Shown piece after piece: positions 23,501 through 38,500 of a stretch of DNA of 64,000 nt. The stretch covers positions 47,077,445 to 47,141,444 of the forward strand of contig OX352772.1 of NCBI GenBank assembly GCA_947095535.1, read 5' to 3'. The stretch is from Poecilobothrus nobilitatus. Taxonomy: Eukaryota; Arthropoda; Insecta; Diptera; Dolichopodidae. Both the position numbers and the translations under genes were made by a program. Position 1 is the first letter of the stretch; the number at the start of each line of letters is the position of its first letter. A model generated the notes under the pieces. That model had not been told where the DNA came from. It made no database searches and saw only the letters and a program-made list of their open reading frames with translations.

Positions 23501-26500
23501 TTCAATATAAAAAAGACACAGAGAGTAATTAATTATTTAACACTATTATATTTGAAGCTCAATAGATAATTATAAGTTATTATACATACATACATATACA
23601 TATGTACATAATATGTATGTAAGTAAAGAGAAAATTAGAAAACTTAAAAAAAAAATTTTTCATTAAATTAAAATAAAACAAATAAATGTAACAGTAAGTC
23701 GATGCAACCGACTTATTAATACCCTACACCTGAATAATTCGAATTAAATTAAAAATCCATAAGTGTTTTTGGCAGTTGCTTGAACTTCTTCCCTTTTCTG
23801 TCTTATTCAACTCGAATTTCAAGAACGTAAAAGAGGCATCCGCTTGGGATATGCTTGACACCCTTGTATAAAATTTTAAGTTTCTATCTTAATTATTTTC
23901 GAAGATTGGTAGTCCTTGGGAGGTTTGTGTCAGCTACCCGAATTGCCACTCCAATTCATCGAATCCATCTCAGGAACATAAAGAAAACTTGCCAGAACAC
24001 CATTCTATTAAATTTAAAGGTTCTACTTTTGTTGGTTTTGGAGATATGCTCGTTGCTCTTGTGCTCGTCCAGAAGTTTCCAAAATACGAACCCATGGTTC
24101 AAATTCTTTCAAATGTCAGTTTCCAATTTTACAGAAAAGGAAACATAACAGAACACCTTTGTACTAAAAATAAAAGTTCTATCTTTGTTGGTTGTGGAGA
24201 TATACTCGTTTGCTCTGGGGCTCGTCCGGTAGCTTCCAAGATTTGAACCCATGGACCAAATCCTCACAAATTTCAGAAACATAAATCAAACATGAAGGAA
24301 CACCATTCTGCCTAATTTAAAGGTTATATCTTTGTTACATTTGGAGATAATATCATTTGCTCTGAGGCTCGTTCGGAAGCTTTCAAAATCCGAACCCAAG
24401 GACCAAATCCTCTCAAATTTCAGAGGCCTAAATCATACATGAAAGAACACCTTTCTGCCAAAAGTAAAAGTTATATCGTTATTGGTTTTGGAGATAATCT
24501 CATTTGCTCTGGGGCTCGTTCGGAAGCTTCCAAAACGAAACCCATGGACCAAATCCTCTTAAATTTCAGAGACATAAATCAAACACGAAAGAACACCATT
24601 GTACCAAATTCAAAGGTTCTACCTTTGTTCGTATTGGATATAATCTCATTTGCTCTGCGGCTCGTTCAGAAGCTTCCAAAATTCGAATCCACGGTTCAAA
24701 TTCTTTCAAATTTAAACCCATGGCCAAATCCTCTCAAATTTCAGAGACCTAAATCAAACATGAAAAAACACCATTCGGCCAAATTTAAAGGTTATATATT
24801 TGTTGTTTTTGGAGATAATCTCATTTGCTCTGGGGCTCGTTCGGAAGCTTCCAAAATCCAAACCCATGGACCACATCCTCTTAAATTTTAGAGACATAAA
24901 TCAAACTGGAAGAAACATCATTATAAAAAATTTAAAGGTTCTATCTTTATTGGTTTTGGAGATAATCTCGTTTGCTCTGGGGCTCGTTCGGAAGCTTCCA
25001 AAACCCGAACCCATGGACCAAATCTTCTCACATTTCAGAGACTTAAATAAAACATGAAAGAACACCACCCTGCCAAATTTAAAGGTTATTATATCTTTGT
25101 TGGTTTTGGAGATAATCTCATTTGCTCTGGTGCTCGTTCGGAAGCTTCCAAATCCAAACCCATGGACCAAATCCTCTTAAATTTCAGAGGCCTAAATCAT
25201 ACATGAAAGAACACCATTCTGCCAAAAGTAAAGGTTATATCTTTATTGGTTTTGGAGATAATCTCATTTGCTCTGGGGCTCGTTCGGAAGCTTCCAAATC
25301 CAAACCCATGGACGAAATCCTCTTAAATTTCAAAGACATAAATCGAACGGGAAGGAACATCATTGTACAAAATTTAAAGGTTCTATCTTTGTTGGTTTTG
25401 GAGATAATCTCATTTGCTCTGGTGCTCGTTCGGAAGCTTCCAAAACCCAAACCCATGGACCAAATCCTCTTAAATTTCAGAGACATAAATCGAACGGGAA
25501 GAAACATCATTGTACAAAATTTGAAGGTTCTATCTTTGTTGCTTTTGGAGATAATCTCGTTTGCTCCGGAATCATTCGGAAGCTTCCAGAATCCGAACCC
25601 ATGGACGGATTTTGTCCAGATTCGAACTTAGCCTTTCTTTCGTAATTAGTAACCTACTATATAAATTTCATCAAGATAGCATCATTATTTTTTGAGTTAT
25701 CGTGCGTACGGACGGACGGACGGACGGATATCGCTAAATCGACTCCGGCGGTGATCCTGATTCAGAATATATATACATGTCTATACCTAACTCTCTTAAC
25801 GTATAAAAATATGGGTTAAAAAACCTGAAATGTTCAAATGATTAAATATCGCATATATATGTATAATATTAACAAATTCACAGTAAATTTATCTTTTAGT
25901 ATGACTGAAACCCATTTCTAAAAAAAAACACTGAAGTCTTTTAACTTTCAATTAATAACAGTGGTGATCCATGCATCCAGCCTCACGCGTTAATTTGACG
26001 TTTAAGTGAAATATATGTATTTAAATAATTCTGGCTCAATAAGATGCGCAGAACGATGATGAAAAACCAAAGCAACTGATCTATTTTTTACTTTTACGTT
26101 AGCAGTATTTTGACATATATTAAATATTCAGCTTTCTATTAAACAAAAATATGATCGTATGCCATGTGATAGCAGAAGCATATCGTTATTTTGATATGAT
26201 ATTATGCAATGATAATCGTAACTAGTATGAAACGAAAAGCCTTCTTTTTGGCATTAAACCAAAAAAAGTTTTTTTTATGTTAAAATGGTTAAATAAAGAC
26301 AAAAAAATATTCTAGAATCTAGACAAATGCGTTCAAAATGTTAAAAATTTCTAAAAATTTCAAAATTGTACATATGTTGAATAAAAAAGAAAGAAAAAGA
26401 TGTTATCAACAGATTATTTTTCTAAAGAGCACATTTATTTATGAAATTTTAAGTTTACTTTATTTAATTCTGTATGAAAATTCTTACATATTTTTATTTA

Positions 26501-29500
26501 AAAAAAAAAAATGCCTTTGAAAATTGATTATTACTTTTTTTTATTATTGATTATTAAAAAACTTTCTCTAACAATATTTTGAATCAACTCTCTTCAGTCT
26601 GATAATTACCATAAATTTTTAAAGTTCATTATACGAATGTTTATTGTTTACATCAGTTTAACATTAGGAAACAGTACTAAAATAAAAAAACATATCTTAC
26701 GATATGCGATGAAAACCCATACACAACTTTGATAATATCTAACCAACCAACATATTATTTTTACGATAAACTATTACGTATCATAACATAAACGAAATTG
26801 ATAATAGTTCTGATAAAGATAAAAGTCAAAAAAATATTTAGTAAAATTATTTAGTTTTTAAATAAATTTTTTTTTTTAATTTAAAATTCAAGATAATTAA
26901 AATTTCAAAGTAAAATTGGAAAGATGTTCGTACGTATTTTCAATTTTTCAAATACATATTTTATTTTATATGACAACAACAAGACGTTATTATTGGATTA
27001 TACAAAAAAAAATTTTGACGCGTCGCGGAATACAACTTTCGAAGCAATGCTTAAAACGAAACGAACATTTGATTATTATATTAAGTTTTATAAGTTTTAA
27101 ATAAAACTAACAAGTATTTATTTTTCAAACTTAATTACAATAGTCCAATATATTTTATTTATAAAAAATTATAAGTCACGTACACCAAAAACTTTTGATA
27201 TACATAATTTCCATTTTGAAAAATTACAAAAATTTTATTTTATAAATTTTTGACATGTTCGTTAAATTAACTTTGTTTTTTCTTTTTAATTTTGTATTTT
27301 ATTCAATATTGAATGTCAAAAAAAAAAAAAAAACTCTTTTTATTTTAACGCAAATGTTGTCATAATTTTTAATATATGTACATATATAAATTTTTTCATA
27401 TATTATTTTTTCTTTATAATTTATCTACTATACCGACGTTAAAGTACATACATACACATTAATTTATATTTTGAATATATGTACATATATATATATTTTT
27501 TTTTTGAGGGAAAATTCACCATTTTCTTTTCATTTTATTATTATTACACTTGAATATAAAATTAACTCTCTTCTTCGAATAGATTTAAATATGATTTAAT
27601 GACCCTTCCGCAAACTACCATCATCATTATATTTTTTTTTTTTGTACATTAATATACATTATATCCTTTTTATATACACTTATATATGTATATATTTATA
27701 AAAATGTTAATATATATACAGATATATATTTTAAGTACAGGTAGATATTTAAATATCAACCACCTTTATTCCTGTTGGTCTATTCTGTACTCTATATATA
27801 CCCATTAGATTTACAAAATTTATTACGTATAAACGTTGCGTGCTCATAATTATAAAAATATCCGATCTGCCAACCCTAAACAAGTAAAATTTCCAAAAAA
27901 AAAATTTTTTTTTATTTTGTCTATATATGTATATGTACATTATGGATGTAAATTTATATTGTGGTATTTAAAAAATATGCACACATATTATATTACATAT
28001 ATATAAAAAATTTCTGACGAACAAAATATTTTGAATTTCTTTTTTATTTATTTTTACCCACAGAAAAAAAAAAAGAAAAAAAACTTTTAAATCCTCACAC
28101 TACCAGTAAAATTTTAATAGGTAATATAATAAGTATAGTGAGGGGACTATTAAGAGAATAACTCAAATCAATTTTGATAGGCTAAATGTTGTCAATCGCG
28201 TTCTATGCCAGCCACTCCAAAAAAAAATAAAAATAAAAATGAAGGAAAAACTCATAGTAAAAAGAAAAGATGAATTTTCTAACTGTAATTCATTTTATAT
28301 TGTATATATAAATGTGTATGTATGTATATAAATATTATAATGCATGAAAATTTATAAGGACTTTTCTTTTATATTTTTGTTGTATGTTTTGTATAATTAT
28401 AAAAATTATACTTGGAAGACATCCTTGTAAAGCTGGAAAGTTTTACACAAAAAAAAAATTATAGTTAATAAATTTTTTTTTTTTTTTTGGGTTTTTATTG
28501 TTATTTACTCGTAAATAGTTAAATATATTAGAATAATTTAATACGAGTAGTGCAGATTCTTTAATTTTAAATGTATTATATGTATTTCTATGTATTTTTA
28601 TGTATTTTCTATGTATATCTAAAATTTAAATTTCTGCATTACTTGATTTTTTTTTCCTTTAGTTTTTTATTATAAGTATATGAAATTTTGCTTATTTTTT
28701 TTTCACTCCTTTAAAGAGCACAAGGCATCAACTAAAACGCTTACACCAAAGTTTCTCAAATTATAATTTTCACTAAAGCACATTAATTATTCGGCTTTAG
28801 CTATTATATAATATCATACATACATACTATATTATTTCGTGGTGCGCCATCTTTTATCTTACAAAAATTATTTCATCTATTTATTTTATATTACGATATT
28901 ATTTACTACGACATTAATCAGATACATGGAATTTATATAAGTGAGATTTATTAAAAAACCATGTAATCCATTTTACTAAACGTTGTTAGTATATACAAGA
29001 TTGAGACTCACATCAAGTATATCAGGCCATGAAGTTTACTTTGGCAAGACCTAAGTAAACAGGCCAAGAACTGAAAACACATGAATGTAGTTGTGAATGA
29101 ATTGCAATCGATTCTCACGTATCGCGCGTATGAATAATTTCTTAATTGATGTGAGTCTCGATTATAACCATATAAGTGTGTACAAAATTTTAAAGTATGT
29201 GAAAGTAGTCTCGACCTATACTATTGAGGTATTGAGGCAATTTATCTTAAGATGCTTTTATAATAAAAAATTAAAGGAAGATAATAAATTCCAAGTATGT
29301 TAAATGACCCTCAAATTTATGATGATATTTTCTAATTTTTATTTCGTTACTTTTCTGTGGTGAATTTTAGAACAACCGTAATGTTGATTTTATTAATCGA
29401 TTATTATGATACAAATACGATTTTAACTTTTGTTAGGTAAATTTTAACTTCAAAAAACTTTTAAATTAGCTTGTGCTTTTTAAATTATTATAAATAATGT

Positions 29501-32500
29501 TAACAAATATATTAATCTTATATACATATATCTTTTTTACTTCAATAAGAAGGATGTCCACTTCAATTGCAAGTATTTTATTTTTGAATGCAAGTATTTC
29601 CTTTTCAAATTTAAGTTTTCCTTTTTAATAAGAAGTATATTTCCTCCTCAAATGCAAGTTCTTGTGTTTACGTAATTTATTTTAAGTAATTAATTAATTA
29701 TTCTTCAAAGATCTTCCAAACAGACTGCAAAGTAAAATTGTTTTTTAAATTTTAGGTTTTTTTTTTTGTTTTATTTTTTTTTTATTTCTTTTAGGTTGCT
29801 AAGTTTAAGGTATTTACATTTTTTTTAAATTTTTTTAAGGTTAGGTATTATTTTTTTTCAGATTTTGTTTTTAGGTTTTGGATTTTAGGAGAAAGATTTA
29901 ATACATAGTTTATCTAACCGTCATAAAAAAAAATAAAAGAATACAAAAATATATTAGGTTTTTAGTAAAAAAAAAATGTTTATATAAAGAAAAGGATAGC
30001 CTTATTTTGTAATTATAGTGAAAATCAAATGCTTTTATGTATTATAAAAATCATATTATGTTAGATTTTGTTAGAGAATGTAACAAAAGTATAAACAACA
30101 TTACATATTTTTTTTTAGAAAAACCAAATGATATTGTTATGATTTACATACTTAGTGAATTATATTTTTTACAGCTACCTTACAGAACTTTACAGCTCAA
30201 CAAAGCCTATGCATATTAAAAATGCTAAAGTGGAAAGTTGTGTTTATACTTTTGTTTATACATTCTGCGTGATCATAAAAATATTAACTTTAAAAAAAAA
30301 ACCAGTTTTAACAAAAACATTTTTATTATAATATAAGGTTAGATAACAGTTTCTTGCTTAAAAATAATTAATTTTCAACAAATTTGACTAAAACTATGTG
30401 AAATTATCATTATTGTTTTTTTATTTACAAAGCTTTGAGTAGTTTTGAATATCATTTCAAAACTTGTATTTGGTACTTGCTATTAAAAAAGAAAACTTGC
30501 ATTTAAAAAAAAATACCTGCAATTGAAGTGAAAATCCTTCTTATTAAAATAAAAAAGCTAAATATTAATGAAAGATTAAAGTTTTTTTTAATGTATGCTA
30601 CTTTCAATTTTAAAGCATAATTTTATTAAAAAATGTACATTTTAATTTTGTAATGCTGTTCAAATAACTTTTTAGTAGATTAGATAAATAATACAATGGT
30701 ATAGCTACCATAAATAACCAAAATAAATGCTGCCAAAACCGTTTTTTTTTTAAGAATGATAATTTTTATAAAAATAACATTTATATTCGATCCAGATAAT
30801 AAACATACATAAAAATAATTAATTACAAATAAAAGTTACTTTTAATAATATAAAATTGGCACGAAATGAAATGTAGCCACTTTTATTCACTAATCACTAC
30901 AATAATAAATTCATTACTGTAAATATAACCCAGGGTTTACACTGGAAAATAGTGTTGCCAGATCGTGGAAAATTTTTCCATATTATGGTAAATTTCAACA
31001 TGACAAGGGGAAAGGGGAAAAGTTCTGAAATCGTGAAAAATTTCAATATTTTTGACATTATTCTTAATTATTATAAGTATTTTATATAACTACCTGTTTT
31101 ATGTAATATATAAATGTTTTATTTAAAACAATAAAATTTTTAATAATTATTTTTATATCTGCATTATAATATTAATAATACATTTTTATATATGTTTTTT
31201 TTTATCTAGAAACGAATTTAAGTACTACAAATTGGACGCGTCGTCTTCAGTGTTCATTGTGTTTTATTATTATCTGTAATTCAAAATTGATTAGCTGTCA
31301 TTTATTTTTGTTTTAGTTTTCATTTATATGTGTATTTTAATTTATGTTATTTATTAATAAATATATAAATATATAGAAAACTAAATTAAATTAATTGTTT
31401 ATTAAAATACACATACATAGTTATTTCAAAAATAAATAACGTAGTCAGAGCAATTTCTTCGCGGGAAATTTGGTGGGAATTCGACAACAAAAAAGGGAAT
31501 TCTAAAAAAAAATCTGGCAAGTCTCAGGATAATAACATAACATGCTAGTTGACCGAAGTGTTAACGAAAAAATGACTCATATATTAATTGTCAATTTTCA
31601 TTAACTATTTTCAAAATAAGCAAAATATATGTGCAAGTCTAGTTGCTTAGAAAATATTGAAGAACACAAAAATTCGGCCCTACATGTTTTGTTTATTTTT
31701 TTTTTAATGCATTTCTCTGCCATATAAATGTGGACAGGAAATTACACAGCCTTTCCTGTTCAGACCTGGCTGTAAATGTCATAAGGGGGAATAACTCTTA
31801 CGACGTGTGTAGGATTCGAACCCACACTCCCTCGGTGTTTACAATGTATTTTATACGCTCTTACCTACTGGGCCACCGAGGCCCCTTTTGTTTATTTTTC
31901 TCTTTTTTAATTCATCATTTCATTTTGATTTCATTTTTTTTCATGGTATACATAGGGTGTTTTTCTTTTTTAGTTCGGATTTGGACTCAGAATAGATTTC
32001 GAGTACATAGGGTGTTTTTCTTTTTCTCATCAGAGCAGAGTCAGAGTGGTCAAGCAAAAAAATTAAAAAAAGTGTTTTTATGCTCAGATTATCGATTTTG
32101 TGTTTCTTTTTTAATTCGAAGTGTGCCCAGAGTGCGATCTGTGAGCTTGTAAAAATATCTCAGATTTCAGAGTACGTTCTGAACAGATTAAAAATATTTT
32201 ATCTCTAAACGCTCCGAAATAATTTTGAAACACAATAGAGCTTTAACCTGTCAAAAGTGTTAAATCATACAAAAAAATTAAATTTTGAACATTTCAATTC
32301 AAATGCTCTACGATATCTGTAAATGAAAATCGAACATTTAGATCATACTCTGAGGGCACTCTGAATGAAAAAAGAAACACGAAAGGTAAACTCAAATCAT
32401 TCAGAGTGGGAAAAGAAACATAAATTTTATTTTTGACAGTTTTGGCTCTGCTCTGAACTAAACGAGGAAGAATACAGTTGCCTTTGTCAACTCTTAGATA

Positions 32501-35500
32501 TCCGTACGAACCGTTAGTATGTTCACAGCCTGTCGTTCTGTCAATTTTATAATTTCTAGAACTATAAGTTTTACATATATTCAAACTATATGTTTATACA
32601 TTCTTCAGAAGCAGATTCTTACCTTCCACATAACGATTATCAATCCAAAACTTTTTCAAATATTCTATAGTACCATTTAATACTAAGCGGTAAATGTATA
32701 TTAAATTACGAAATAGTAAATATAATTTTAAATATTATAATATATTAATGCGCACATAGTATATTTATATTGTTATAAGTACATCGCCATACATTGCAAT
32801 ATTTCTTTAAAAATATTTCCATTCATAGTATAATTTTTTATAAGTAGGTACAATAAAATACATATATGAATGTAAATACGACGCTATATAATATACATCT
32901 ATACTCTTATCATTCATTCATCAGTGACATATACGATATGTAAATAAGCATGATATTATAAAAGTATGTATGTCTATCAATATCATATAAATAAAAATTC
33001 TTCAAGCAACCGTTATGTTGTTTATTTATTTACATTTTTTTGTACTACGCATTATATCCTCAACAATTTCAAATTATCGAGTAAAACAAAATGCAAAAAA
33101 TTCGTTAAAGAAATTTGTTAGAAAATTTGAAAAAATCAAGTAACACTTTCGTCAATTATAAAGTAACCCTATATTATTTAAAAAAGTTGTTAACAGAAAT
33201 AAGAGTATAATGTTGAAGCTTTAATTTTTATGTATTACTTCAAAAAACTTTTAACAGGTGTTCAAGTTACAGGTGTTTAAAAATAGGAAATTTTCAATTT
33301 TTGACCCCTTACAGCTCCTAAACACGGGGGGTGATACAAAAAAATTTCTGAAATAACTCATACTTATTTTCAAAGATCTAACTTCTGTCAAAATTTCAAG
33401 TTTCCAACTTAAACCGTTTAGAAGATAGAAGAGTTAAAAGATTTTGCAATAATTCAGTTTCGCATAACGGTAAATTAAGACACCGTATAGCACAAGTATA
33501 TATTTATTATACATATATACATGTTTGTAAAGCTCATAATAGTACCTATCGTTTGGAATTTTCAGATTGAAGATATACCTTATAGAACTTGTGTTATAAC
33601 AATTTAAATATAGAGATTTTGGGGGCTTTGGGGAGCTGTAACTCCTTAACGGGTGGGGCTACAGAAAAAAGTTGTTAAAAATAAAATTAATATTTTTATG
33701 ATATCTATCAGCAGTTAAGATTTCATATCTCTATTTCAAAAAAATTGTGGAGATCTAAAAGTTAGTTGTTCGGGAGCTAGCCGAAGTTTTGGTCGGAACT
33801 CAACCAAAAAAAAAATAGGGAATTTGCTCCCTACAAATTGCTCCCAGAATATTTTGTGTAAATTTCAAGATTCTAGCTTTCTTAGTTTTTGAGTTAGCGT
33901 GATGACAGACGGACGGACGAACGGACGGACATGGCTTAATCGACTCAGAATTTGATTCTGATCCGATCCATACCTTTGAAGATATATCTAGCTCGCTTAT
34001 TTCGAGATGTTATAAACGGGGGAGTAATTTTATTATACCCGATCCTATCGTACGGGTATAAAAAGAAAAACACATGTATGTATATTGATATACTTAAAAT
34101 AAAAATAAGAATTTTTTACGCATAAATTAAATATATTTACACAAAAATAAATTAAAATACATATGTATAACTAAAAAAATGTTGTAAAATACATGTTTTT
34201 GGATACTGCCACAATTTTTTATTACTTTACGGCAATGTATACAATGAAAAAATAATTAATTTATTTCAAAATAGTTTAATTATTTACTTTTTCGACTTTT
34301 TTTTTCAAGATAATTCTAAACATCCTACACATGCTGTCATTTGATTTTTGACAAATACTTCGAAAGAGTAGGGAAGATTGTAGTTAAGATATGTATATAC
34401 GTATTAAAATAGCTGGAGTGCGTTTTGTTTTTTGCTCTCAGAGGGTTACTAAAGTTATTCTATGATAGATAAAGTCGTTTCGAAATGACCGAAGCGGTAG
34501 AGTTTAATTATGGACGTCACGTCATATAGCGTCACAATTACCATTTTGAAATACACATTTGAGTTAACAAATTGTTAACAAAATCGTTCAATGGAAGTTA
34601 AAATTAAAATTTTAAGGCGTCATTATTTATTTAAAATAAATAAATGTTACCAACTAATTTTAACAGTTCTAATTTATATTTAACTTTAGCTGTTTCGCAA
34701 TGACAGAGTAAAGTTAACTTTGTATTTTAGTTTGATAGTTAATCGTGTAAACGCATAAACTCCGGGTCAACTAATGATTGAATTTAAAATTAAATTTGTT
34801 TAACCTCTTTGTCTAACATTAAATAAATTTGCTTTTTTGCTTTTTTAAATTGAAAAATTTTGGTTTTATACAAAAATAATTTAAAATTGAAAAATAATGT
34901 TTTTTTTTAAAAAAAAAACTTAAAAATTTCAAATGACCTTCAAAATCAACTGTCGTTTCCCCCACACCTAAAATTTATGACACTTTTAAATTATTTCTTA
35001 TTAATGTGTTTACTACAATATAATATAAATTAAATTCTAGTATTCTGTTAAAATTTTCATTTTTATTATCTCTATATATTTTATTTTCCTTTTATCCTTT
35101 TAACTTGCACTTTTTAATTTTTTATCAGATCGATACTTATCGTCGTTAAAAATTCAAAAAAAAAAATTTAACATAATATAAATATAATCAAATCAATATG
35201 TAGCTTTTAATAAGGTTCATTAAATTCATAAAAATCAAGTGACATTTTCCGAATCAAATGAAAATATACATATGTATATATTGCATAAATTATTAAATAT
35301 TAGAAAAACCATCTCCCTCTTTTCATTTCAATAGCAGGAAACTAAAAATGTAAAACACTTATATATACACATTAGAAAGAATTTACTAATATCCTTTTGA
35401 ATGACTGTGCAACAACAACAACAACAAAATCAAAAATAACTCTAATGACTACTATATCAGATTTGTTTTTTTTTTTTTTTACCATTTATAACGACTTTAT

Positions 35501-38500
35501 GATAGAAAATATATATATTTTTTATATATATATGTATATATGTACTTATATATGTATATATTATAAATTACTTGAATTTTATCCCTGCATAAATTACCAT
35601 TTAAATTTAAACCAACCAAAATAAAAACAATTCAATAATATTTTATTATATAAGATACATATATATATATATATATAGAGGGTGGTTTTATTTTGTGTCC
35701 ATCCCTTTTAAAGAATAAAAAAAAAAAAAAAAATGAAACATAAAAAAAGAAAATAGAAAAAAAAACTTGAATGGCGATTCGTGCCAGCTATGAAAATGGT
35801 ACAAAAATAAAATGAGTTCATAAATTTTATTTATATTTATTTTTTTTTTTTTTTTTTTACTGTATATAATTTTTTCTTTTATATACATATATATATATAT
35901 ATATATATCTATATTATAAATTATTATATTAAATATATATATTATAGATTACTTACATATTTATGTGCAAGTCAAAAGCCCAAAAACAAAAAAAAATCAA
36001 AATTAAAAAAAGAGAAAGAAAAAAAAAATGACATAAGATAAAAAGAGAACAAAATATAAACAGTAAAAGAATTCCTCAATTGAAAAGGATATTTTTTTTT
36101 TTGTTATAAATATAAAAATACATAAAAAAAAAAACAAAAGTTTTAAAAAATGGAAAAATCTGAACACTGTTGAATTATACAATCAAAAGTCATAAAGTAG
36201 AAAAAAAAAAAAAATTCAAATTTCCCATTCAAATTTAAAAATGATTTATAAACTTTTTTTTTTTTACTTTGAAGATAACCATGAGAAGTTATTGGGAGGA
36301 AGAAGTGGCGTGCGATACAATAAAAATATATAATATTATTGCAGTTTTTCATTTCATTCTTTGTCTCTTTTTTATTTACTTTGTTGTTCGTCTCATTAAA
36401 TTTAGACATAAACAATTTTCTTTTTCTTTTACTCGTATCCCCTTATTTTAATTATTATGGCTTTGCATGGACAATTTTAATAAATTTTTATAATTATACT
36501 TATACATATTTATATTTTTTTTTTTGTAAGATGAATTTGGAAAAATTTAGGCTTACAGTTATAATGCACATGTATTACATACGTATGCAGTCTTTATGCT
36601 AATGAAAATCAAAAATTAAAGGTAATAAATTTTTAAGTAATTACTGATTTTTCCAAAAATTTAATTTAATGGCTTTTTTCAAAAATTAGATTTGATGGCG
36701 GTTATTTTTTTTTTTTTTTGATTATCTGCTTACCTGCCCTACCTATTTTAATAATTTTGGACAGATAAAATTTATTGAAAATAATGAACTTTTGTGAAGG
36801 TCTCGGGTGTGGTGGTGATGATAAAGAGCTTAATATTGGCTTTTCTCTATACTCTATTATCAATCTTGAACTTTTTTGAATAGATTTTAAAAATATTAAC
36901 AGCTTAAAAGATATGTCTGTGGTTTCCAAACTTCATGTTGCTGTGCCCCATTATTTTCAATAAAAAATCTTGGCGATCCTCTTATGTGATAAAATAATAA
37001 AGGCATATATTTAATAAGTAAAAAAAAAAAAATTGATTTCCTCATCAAATGAAAAAAAAATGTAATTCACAAAATAAAGATTTATAAAATATATTATTTG
37101 TGTTTAATGCAAAGGATGAGCTTGTTTTTCGGCACAAAGCTTATCGTGGTGTTATCGACGAAATTGCAACTCGAAGTTCCTTTTTCAGTACTAAACGGGC
37201 TCGATATTTTGATTTCATATAGCAGCTAAGAAGGCAGAAAATCCAGTCTCACACAAATAGGATGTTACGAATGTAAACGAATAGGATGTTGTGTTGTTAC
37301 GGCAACAGGACTTGTATAAGGGACTTAATATAATGGATCCAGTTACCAATCTGGAAATAATCACAGAAGTTCATTATATTTATTGAATTTTATTTTTTAA
37401 AATTACACAATATAGTTTTTAATATATAAATTAACCCTAAACTTTCTTGAATGTTGTGAACAATCTTTTTCTGCTATGATTTTAATAATTTTGATGTATA
37501 ATAAATTTAAATAACCTTTTAAAATTTTTTTAACCTTTTAATACAACCATATCAATTTTGCTTAATTTATTTTTATATTAAGGGTGGTGCATCGGATTGC
37601 TCTTTTTTCATGAAATTTCAATCTTTAATCAAGTATTTTTAATATTTGGAACAGTTCAAATATTCTTCCTTATTATTATAATTAATTATGCTTTGCTTCC
37701 TTAATATTCAATTGAGATTATATTAGATTTGATTAATAAGTTATTATTTGGCCTTCTTTTAATTGAACTCCTTTACGAGGGTGAGAAATCAACGAAAGGC
37801 TTTTCTCTATTTTTGAAAATTCTTGTTTCAACAAATCTTTGTTTTAGGACATTTAGTGCCAAAAATTTGAATTTTTTTTAACTAAAAATAATTAAAGTAT
37901 GACAGAAATATCCGCTTAAGTACTTTGCGGATAAGTACCTTTTTCGTTTTAGAAACCAGAAATATTGATATTTTAAAATTTTCTGAGAATTGCATACAAA
38001 TGTACTCGCTTAAGTGCTTCCCGTTTAAGTATATAAACCTCTTAAGTACTCTGTTTTTCAAAGCACAATATTAAATCTTTGATTAAAATTTTACTTTTAA
38101 GTGCCTCAAGAGACATCTACTTTTGATAGCCAAAAAATATTTAAATTTTGGACATCTACTTGCTGTAAGAAAATGTCGTTATTGTTATGCATCATACCTA
38201 CCATGAGGCAGTTAAACGGATTTTAAATAAGTACCTTTCTTGAAACAGTTATCCGAGTTCGATTAAATGCTTTGTTCGGATAAGTCCTCAAAATTGCTAA
38301 CATTTTTGTAAGTGCATTTAAGCGGGTTTTACTGATTTTAATTAAAATAAAGAAAAGATTTTTATTTTTAAAAAAATAATACAAACTACATTTTTAGGAA
38401 CTACAATTTTAAGAAACAAAATTAGTGGACACAATTATATATCATATTAAATTTGTTTTTAAAAAATATGTTGTACGAAATCGCTATGGTTATCCTTTAA

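Noticed and set aside
24439..25645. Several long overlapping open frames on both strands
   Set aside because: They lie wholly in the ~146-bp tandem array, repeat the same peptide (ICSGARSEASK and similar) and lack start context or homology. The period (often 147 = 3 x 49) keeps frames open.
23699..25812. CRISPR-like regular spacing
   Set aside because: Whole units of ~146 bp repeat without unique spacers, in a eukaryotic genome; this is a tandem array.
31730..32152. 140-residue open frame
   Set aside because: It runs through a SINE and into a foldback arm; no protein features.
34440..34740. Pair of TTTCG-AATGAC-containing stretches that might be inverted ends
   Set aside because: The match is short and interrupted; I could not define borders.
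35397..36602. Short frames around 35.4-36.6 kb
   Set aside because: Composition is simple AT-rich sequence with TA repeats; no domain pattern or splice-linked neighbours.
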